DNA from: Bacteroidota bacterium
GTDB taxonomy: Bacteria; Bacteroidota; Bacteroidia; Chitinophagales; Chitinophagaceae
DNA: 64,000 bases
Direction of reading: 5' to 3'
Assembly (NCBI GenBank): GCA_028876495.1
Contig: JAGWRO010000018.1
Location: forward strand, 96,969-160,968
In this document: one piece after another, positions 58,505-64,000 of the stretch
How positions within the stretch are numbered: the first letter of the stretch is position 1
Layout of the letters: the number at the start of each line of letters is the position of its first letter
Made by a program: the position numbers and the translations under genes
Notes under the pieces: generated by a model
What the model was told of the DNA's origin: nothing
What the model saw: the letters and a program-made list of their open reading frames with translations, nothing else
Database searches by the model: none

Positions 58505-60925
58505 TCACTCACTCCTCAAACTCTCCACCGGGTTGGCCAACGCCGCTTTTATCGCCTGGAAAGTTATGGTGATCAATGCTATCAAAATGGCAATGCCCCC
58601 GGCAATTACAAAAAACCACCAACTGATATATATCCTGTAGGCGAAGTCCTGCAACCATTTATTCATAGCAAACCAGGCAACCGGAGTGGCGATCACAATG
58701 GCAACCAATACCAGTTTTAAAAAATCTTTTGACAACAATTCTACAATACCGGTTACGCTCGCACCCAACACTTTCCGGATTCCAATCTCTTTAGTACGTT
58801 GCTCAGCCGAAAAAGTTACAAGCCCAAATAAACCGAGGCAGGCAATAAAAATCGTGAGGCCTGCAAAGATGGCGAGCAGAGTTCCCATTTTCTGTTCTGC
58901 AGCATAGGTTTGTTGCACTCTTTCATCCAAAAAAGAATAATTCATCGGGCCTTCAGGCGATAAAGACGCCCAGGTTTTTTTCATGGCAGATAGCAATCCT
59001 GCAACATCTTTTGTTTTTGCTTTAACGATCATAGAAGTTGCTCCATTTCCTAAAACCATTACCAGCGGAGCAATCGGTTCGTGCATTGATTTAAAATGAA
59101 AATCTTTCACCACGCCAATCACGTGATAACTGGTTAGCTTTCCTGAATTATCTTTTCTTGAAACAATTTTGTTGAGTGCGTCTTTGTCCCAACCTAACGC
59201 CCTGGCGGCTGTTTGGTTTAAAATGATTGCCGAAGAATCCGTTCCGAATTTGTCTGAAAAATAACGGCCGTAAGCCATTTTCATTCCAAGCGTTTCCAGG
59301 TAATTATAATCAACATCATACCTCAAAGTCTTCACTACATCAGTAACATCGTTACCAGGATAAATAAAAAAATTATTTCCATAGCTGGAACCGGCAGGGA
59401 TGTATCCTGAGATACTTACATTTTCAACCCTCTGATCTTGTTTCAATTTATTATAAAATGCCTGCTGATTATTTTGCAGCATATACGTTTGAGGCAATAA
59501 AATTACCTGGCTTTTATCATAGCCTAATTTGATATGTTGAATGTAAACCAACTGCCTGTAAACAACCGTAGTGGCAATGATCAGCACTATCGAAATAAAA
59601 AACTGGAACACCACCAATCCGCTCCGGATGCCAATCGTTTTTTTGACAGTAGTTATCTTTCCTTTCAGCACCGTCACAGGTTTGAAAGATGAAAGAAAAA
59701 AGGCAGGATAGCTTCCTGCAAAAACGCCGGTGATAATTACTATTGTAAAAAGTGCAGGCGCAATCCATGGATTTTTGCTAAGATTGAATGACAATTCCTT
59801 TCCCGAAAGTTGGTTGAAGAAGGGGAGAGCAAGGTTTACAAAAACAATAGCGAGTATCAAAGCAAAAGCCGTTAGAACAATTGATTCAGTTAAAAACTGC
59901 CGGATAAGGTCGCTTCTTAACGAACCCAACACTTTGCGTATTCCTACTTCCCTGGCTCTTTTTGACGCACTTGCCGTAGATAAGTTCATAAAATTGATAC
60001 AGGCAATCAGGAGCATGAATAAAGCAATCGCACTGAAAATATAAACATAGCGAATATCACCTTCCGGCGACAAATCGTTGGTAAAATCAGAATGAAGATG
60101 AATGTCGGTTAAGGGCTGAAGATATAAACCAATGTTGTTGCCTTTTTTCCTGTATTCTGATAAGGTCATCCCAAAACCTTTTTCAAATTGCGGCCCCATA
60201 TATTTATCCATGTACTCCGGTAATTTTGCCTGGAGCTTTTTATAATTATATCCCTTTGCCAGCACCAGGTAAGTGTAATAACTGGAGGTCATAAACGAAG
60301 CCGACTTTGCATCGGGCACATTTTCCATCGAAGCAAAAAAATCAAAATGAAAATGAGAGTTGTCAGGAACTTTATTGATAACGCCTGAAACGGTGAAGTC
60401 TGTGGGTGCTCCTTTTATCTTCAAAGCTTTTCCCAGCGGATCTTCATTACCAAAATACTTTTCGGCAATTGCTTTGGTAATTACGATCGTATTCGGTTGT
60501 TGGAGCGCTGTAGCTGCATCGCCCTCAATTAACGGAAGCGTAAAAACTTCAAAAAAATCAGGGTCAACAAAAGCGAATGAATTTTCTTCAAAACTTTTGT
60601 CGCCATAGCTTACAAACTGCTGTCCGCCGGTTTTTATGCGAGTAGCCTTTTTTACTTCAGGGTAATCTGCGAGCAGCGTTTTTGCCACAGGCGGCATCAC
60701 ATTGGCTTCATTTATTTTTTGACCATCAATATTTGCCCGAAAAACAACGCGCACTATTTGACCGGCTTTTTTATTATACCGGTCGTAGCTTAGTTCGTTT
60801 TTCACAAACAAGGTTATGATTAAACACGTTGCAATACCAATGGCCAGTCCAAAAATATTGATGACAGAAAAAGCTTTGTTTCTCCAAAGATTTCTGAAAG
60901 CGATTTTAAAATAATTTTTGATCAT
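58505..60925 (-). CDS. ABC transporter permease (FtsX/MacB-like)
   Basis: NLWRNKAFSVINIFGLAIG; ACINFMNLSTASASKRAREVGIRKVLGS; GLFGLVTFSAEQRTKEIGIRKVLGAS. Confidence 0.92.
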   Translation of the reverse strand: MIKNYFKIAFRNLWRNKAFSVINIFGLAIGIATCLIITLFVKNELSYDRYNKKAGQIVRVVFRANIDGQKINEANVMPPVAKTLLADYPEVKKATRIKTGGQQFVSYGDKSFEENSFAFVDPDFFEVFTLPLIEGDAATALQQPNTIVITKAIAEKYFGNEDPLGKALKIKGAPTDFTVSGVINKVPDNSHFHFDFFASMENVPDAKSASFMTSSYYTYLVLAKGYNYKKLQAKLPEYMDKYMGPQFEKGFGMTLSEYRKKGNNIGLYLQPLTDIHLHSDFTNDLSPEGDIRYVYIFSAIALFMLLIACINFMNLSTASASKRAREVGIRKVLGSLRSDLIRQFLTESIVLTAFALILAIVFVNLALPFFNQLSGKELSFNLSKNPWIAPALFTIVIITGVFAGSYPAFFLSSFKPVTVLKGKITTVKKTIGIRSGLVVFQFFISIVLIIATTVVYRQLVYIQHIKLGYDKSQVILLPQTYMLQNNQQAFYNKLKQDQRVENVSISGYIPAGSSYGNNFFIYPGNDVTDVVKTLRYDVDYNYLETLGMKMAYGRYFSDKFGTDSSAIILNQTAARALGWDKDALNKIVSRKDNSGKLTSYHVIGVVKDFHFKSMHEPIAPLVMVLGNGATSMIVKAKTKDVAGLLSAMKKTWASLSPEGPMNYSFLDERVQQTYAAEQKMGTLLAIFAGLTIFIACLGLFGLVTFSAEQRTKEIGIRKVLGASVTGIVELLSKDFLKLVLVAIVIATPVAWFAMNKWLQDFAYRIYISWWFFVIAGGIAILIALITITFQAIKAALANPVESLRSE

Positions 60926-61032
60926 GATGCTTATTTTCGTTTATACTTAACTGTTACTAATACAGTAAATCAACAAATTTTTTAAATTTCTGTTTTCTTC
61001 ATTCTCACATTTTCAAATTTTCACATTTGGAT

Positions 61033-63486
61033 TTACTCACTCCTCAAGCTTTCCACAGGATTAGCTATTGCTGCTTTTATTGCCTGGAAACTGATAGTTA
61101 CCAATGCAATAAGAAGTGCAATGATGGTAGTGATCGCAAAAACCATCCAACTGATATGAATCCTGTACGCAAATTCCTGCAACCATTTGTTCATTACATA
61201 CCATGCAATAGGAGATGCAATAACTATGGAAATACCCACCAGTTTGATAAAATCTTTTGACAATAAAGTCACAATACTGGTTACACTGGCACCTAATACT
61301 TTGCGCACTCCAATTTCTTTTATTCGTTGTTCGGCACTAAAAGTGGCAAGGCCAAATAAACCAAGGCATGAAATTAAAATAGCGATGATGGTAAAGTATC
61401 CAACGATGGCTGACAGTTTATTTTCCGCATCATAATTTTTTTGAAAATCCTTATCCAAAAAACTATACTCAAAAGGTTCATTCGGATTTAAGTTATGCCA
61501 GGTGGTATTAAGGGTTTTCAATAAAGGAGCTACGTCGCCGGGCTTTGCATGAACCACCATATAATTAAACTTTTGATCACTGCTCAATCCGTAACCATAA
61601 GGAGTTATGGGCAAGTGCAGGTCTTCAAAATGGAAATCTTTAACCACACCAATAATCTCATACGTTAGCTTTTTTCCCCTGTATTCAAAATAGACATTCT
61701 TACCAACTGCATCTGCCGGCGAAGCAAATCCAATTTCTTTTATCGCTGTTTGATTTAAAATAATTCGGTTGCTGGTATCCGAAGGAAAATCAGGCGAAAA
61801 TAATCGCCCGGCGACGGGCTTAATGCCGAGCGTTTTCAGGTAATCATAATCAACCGTATTGGTTCGCGTTCTTTTTGAATCGGTCATGGTTTGCCCGTCT
61901 TTATAAAATCCGTTATCACTGGGATTAAAAATTCCGGGATTGTAATAAGAGGCGCCCACGCTTTCTACCTGCGATAGTTTGCTGATCTCGCTTTTAAATG
62001 AGGTATACATATTTTTTGCATTGCCGCTTCGCAAAGGAATTACGATTTGTCTTTGTTTATCAAAACCAAGATTGGCTGAACGCAGATAATTCATTTGTTT
62101 TGAAATAACCACAGAAGCAAGAATAAGGATTACTGAAATGATGAACTGAAAAACAACCAATCCTTTGCGCAAGGATACTGCCGCTAAAGAGTTGGCAAAC
62201 TTTCCTTTTAAAACTTTTACAGGTTTGAAAGATGACAAATAAAATGCAGGATAACTTCCGGCAATTAAGCCGGTAATAACCGATAACAAAAAGAAACCGC
62301 CGATCACTCCCGGATTATTTGTAAAAGACAAGGAAAGATCTTTTCCTGAAATGGAATTAAACGCAGGCAACAAAGCAACCGTGATGATATAAGCGCATAC
62401 AAAAGCCAGGATGCTCATCAGTAAAGACTCTCCAAGGAATTGCCACACGAGGGATTTTTTTTCGGCGCCTAACACTTTGCGAATCCCCACTTCGGCAGAA
62501 CGTTTGGAAGATCTGGCGGTAGAAAGGTTCATAAAGTTGATGCAGGCGATCAGTAAAGTGAACAATGCGATTGAACCAAGAATGTATAAATATGTAAGGC
62601 TGCCTGAAGGAGTTACATCATTGTTCATTCCGGAATGAAGGTGAATGTCTTTTAAGTTGATAAGAAATTGTTTCTTGGTAAAGCCGGCATCTTTTAAATC
62701 TTTAGACTCATATTTTTCAATAAATGCAGGAAATTTTGCTGCTGTCTTAGCAGGATCACTTCCATGCCTTAAGCGGATGTAAGAGTAGAACATGTTGTTG
62801 TTGGCGAAGTTGTTTCCATTGTTTCGGATGTACGCTTCGATATCACCGCCATTCATTGATACAAAAAAATTTGCCTGGATGTGAGATGGTTTGTTGATCT
62901 TTCTAAATACACCTGTAATTAAAAAATCGTTATCGCCATTCGTGCTGCTGCTTATATGAATGATCTTGTTCAATGCCGGTTCATTGCCAAAAATTTTATG
63001 CGCGATGTCTTCTGATATCACCACTGTGCGTGGTTCGTTAAGTGCTGTTTCAGGATTTCCTTCCACAAAATGATAAGTAAACATGCGGAAAAAAGTTGAG
63101 TCAGCGAGATATCCTTTTGTCTCATAAAAAGATTTGGTATCGCCGTTTTTTTCGTGATACTGGAGTAAGGTTTTATCTTCTGCAAACATTCCCATCAGGC
63201 GGGTTGTCTGTTCTACTTCAGGAAATTCCTGTTGCATGGCTGCAACGAGAGGAGCAGGAGTATTTGGCGTTTTGTTTTCCTGGCCCTGCATTATAAAAGT
63301 AGTTCCTACCTGGTAGATGTCATCGGCATTTTTCTGATATTTGTCGTAGCTCATCTCATTGAGGATATACAATGAAATAAGCATGCAGCATACAAGACCA
63401 GCGCACAAACCAAAAATGTTGATGAATGAAAACACTTTATTCTTCATCAGGTTGCGCCAGGCAATTTTGAAATAACTTTTTAGCAT
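61033..63486 (-). CDS. ABC transporter permease (FtsX/MacB-like), paralog of the previous gene
   Basis: Collinear with 58505-60925; identical NPVESLRSE C-terminus. Confidence 0.92.
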   Translation of the reverse strand: MLKSYFKIAWRNLMKNKVFSFINIFGLCAGLVCCMLISLYILNEMSYDKYQKNADDIYQVGTTFIMQGQENKTPNTPAPLVAAMQQEFPEVEQTTRLMGMFAEDKTLLQYHEKNGDTKSFYETKGYLADSTFFRMFTYHFVEGNPETALNEPRTVVISEDIAHKIFGNEPALNKIIHISSSTNGDNDFLITGVFRKINKPSHIQANFFVSMNGGDIEAYIRNNGNNFANNNMFYSYIRLRHGSDPAKTAAKFPAFIEKYESKDLKDAGFTKKQFLINLKDIHLHSGMNNDVTPSGSLTYLYILGSIALFTLLIACINFMNLSTARSSKRSAEVGIRKVLGAEKKSLVWQFLGESLLMSILAFVCAYIITVALLPAFNSISGKDLSLSFTNNPGVIGGFFLLSVITGLIAGSYPAFYLSSFKPVKVLKGKFANSLAAVSLRKGLVVFQFIISVILILASVVISKQMNYLRSANLGFDKQRQIVIPLRSGNAKNMYTSFKSEISKLSQVESVGASYYNPGIFNPSDNGFYKDGQTMTDSKRTRTNTVDYDYLKTLGIKPVAGRLFSPDFPSDTSNRIILNQTAIKEIGFASPADAVGKNVYFEYRGKKLTYEIIGVVKDFHFEDLHLPITPYGYGLSSDQKFNYMVVHAKPGDVAPLLKTLNTTWHNLNPNEPFEYSFLDKDFQKNYDAENKLSAIVGYFTIIAILISCLGLFGLATFSAEQRIKEIGVRKVLGASVTSIVTLLSKDFIKLVGISIVIASPIAWYVMNKWLQEFAYRIHISWMVFAITTIIALLIALVTISFQAIKAAIANPVESLRSE

Positions 63487-63789
63487 AAAAAATCAATTTT
63501 TTAAATTTTTTCTGCTTATATGACTTTAAAAAATTAAGCCACATATTTGGCTATTGATTTTCAAAAGGTTAGAATTTAAATTAAAATAAAAACTGTACGA
63601 TTTTGATACAGTCTGTGTCCCGGTTTGATACACTGGTATATTTCGATTTTAATCTAAAAGTATTTTGTTTAGCGAAGAATTACTGCATATCATAGCTTAG
63701 TAATTAAAAGTGATCTGAATGCTATTTTCGTTTATTCATTGCTGTTATAGCAAACAAACTAATTACGAAAATTTCTGTTTTCTACTTTT

Positions 63790-63836
63790 GAATGGATTGA
63801 AATCCATTCTTACAATATGATCCGTTCCTACGGAAC
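63790..63836. repeat. Two-hairpin intergenic repeat, copy B
   Basis: GAATGGATT-GA-AATCCATTC then GTTCC-TAC-GGAAC. Confidence 0.8.
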
Positions 63837-63954
63837 TGAAATCATTTTCACATTTTCGTATTTTTCAAATTTGCTAATTAACTCAAGTTGCTAGTTAAAA
63901 AGAGCATCGGAATAAAGAATAATTTTGAGTTACCCACTTAAAATTATTTTACCG

Positions 63955-64000
63955 ATGCTCAATGAAGATAAAATTATATCAATTTATTGTTTTGTAGATG
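63955..64000 (+). CDS. IS982-like transposase, N-terminus only (runs off window)
   Basis: ATG CTC AAT GAA GAT... = MLNEDKIISIYCFVD, resembling IS982 transposase N-termini. Confidence 0.55.
   Translation, partial: MLNEDKIISIYCFVD

Overview
This 64 kb window looks like an ordinary AT-rich Bacteroidota chromosome, probably Chitinophagaceae-like (inferred from gene content, not searched). It carries mostly housekeeping and metabolic genes: metK, prfB with its +1 frameshift, recF, miaB, miaE, bioF, lepB, secG, mltG, lpdA, rlmB-like, trehalase, an Mla-type ABC system, a UbiD-like decarboxylase, TonB/SusD outer-membrane proteins, and two paralogous FtsX-type permeases. Accessory content is one complete IS5-like element, the start of an IS982-like transposase at the right edge, and three small toxin-antitoxin modules (PemK/MazF-like, HepT/MntA-like, RelE/ParE-like). 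I saw no CRISPR array, rRNA or convincing tRNA, and no large undescribed multi-gene system. The most unusual signals are small repeats: (1) a dispersed 16-bp motif, ATTTG-NNN-GTTTACTG, mostly 9-60 nt downstream of stop codons and also present identically inside a 156-bp in-frame tandem repeat of a protein gene; (2) a GC-rich palindrome apparently inserted in frame in the ubiD-like gene; (3) a two-hairpin intergenic repeat present twice with a covarying base pair; (4) an IS982-like transposase whose start codon lies inside a strong hairpin. A divergent pair encoding a phosphatidate-phosphatase-like and a diacylglycerol-kinase-like protein, with starts 19 nt apart, is the best candidate for a small functional module. 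All functional calls come from reading the sequence and recalled family motifs; no database search was run.
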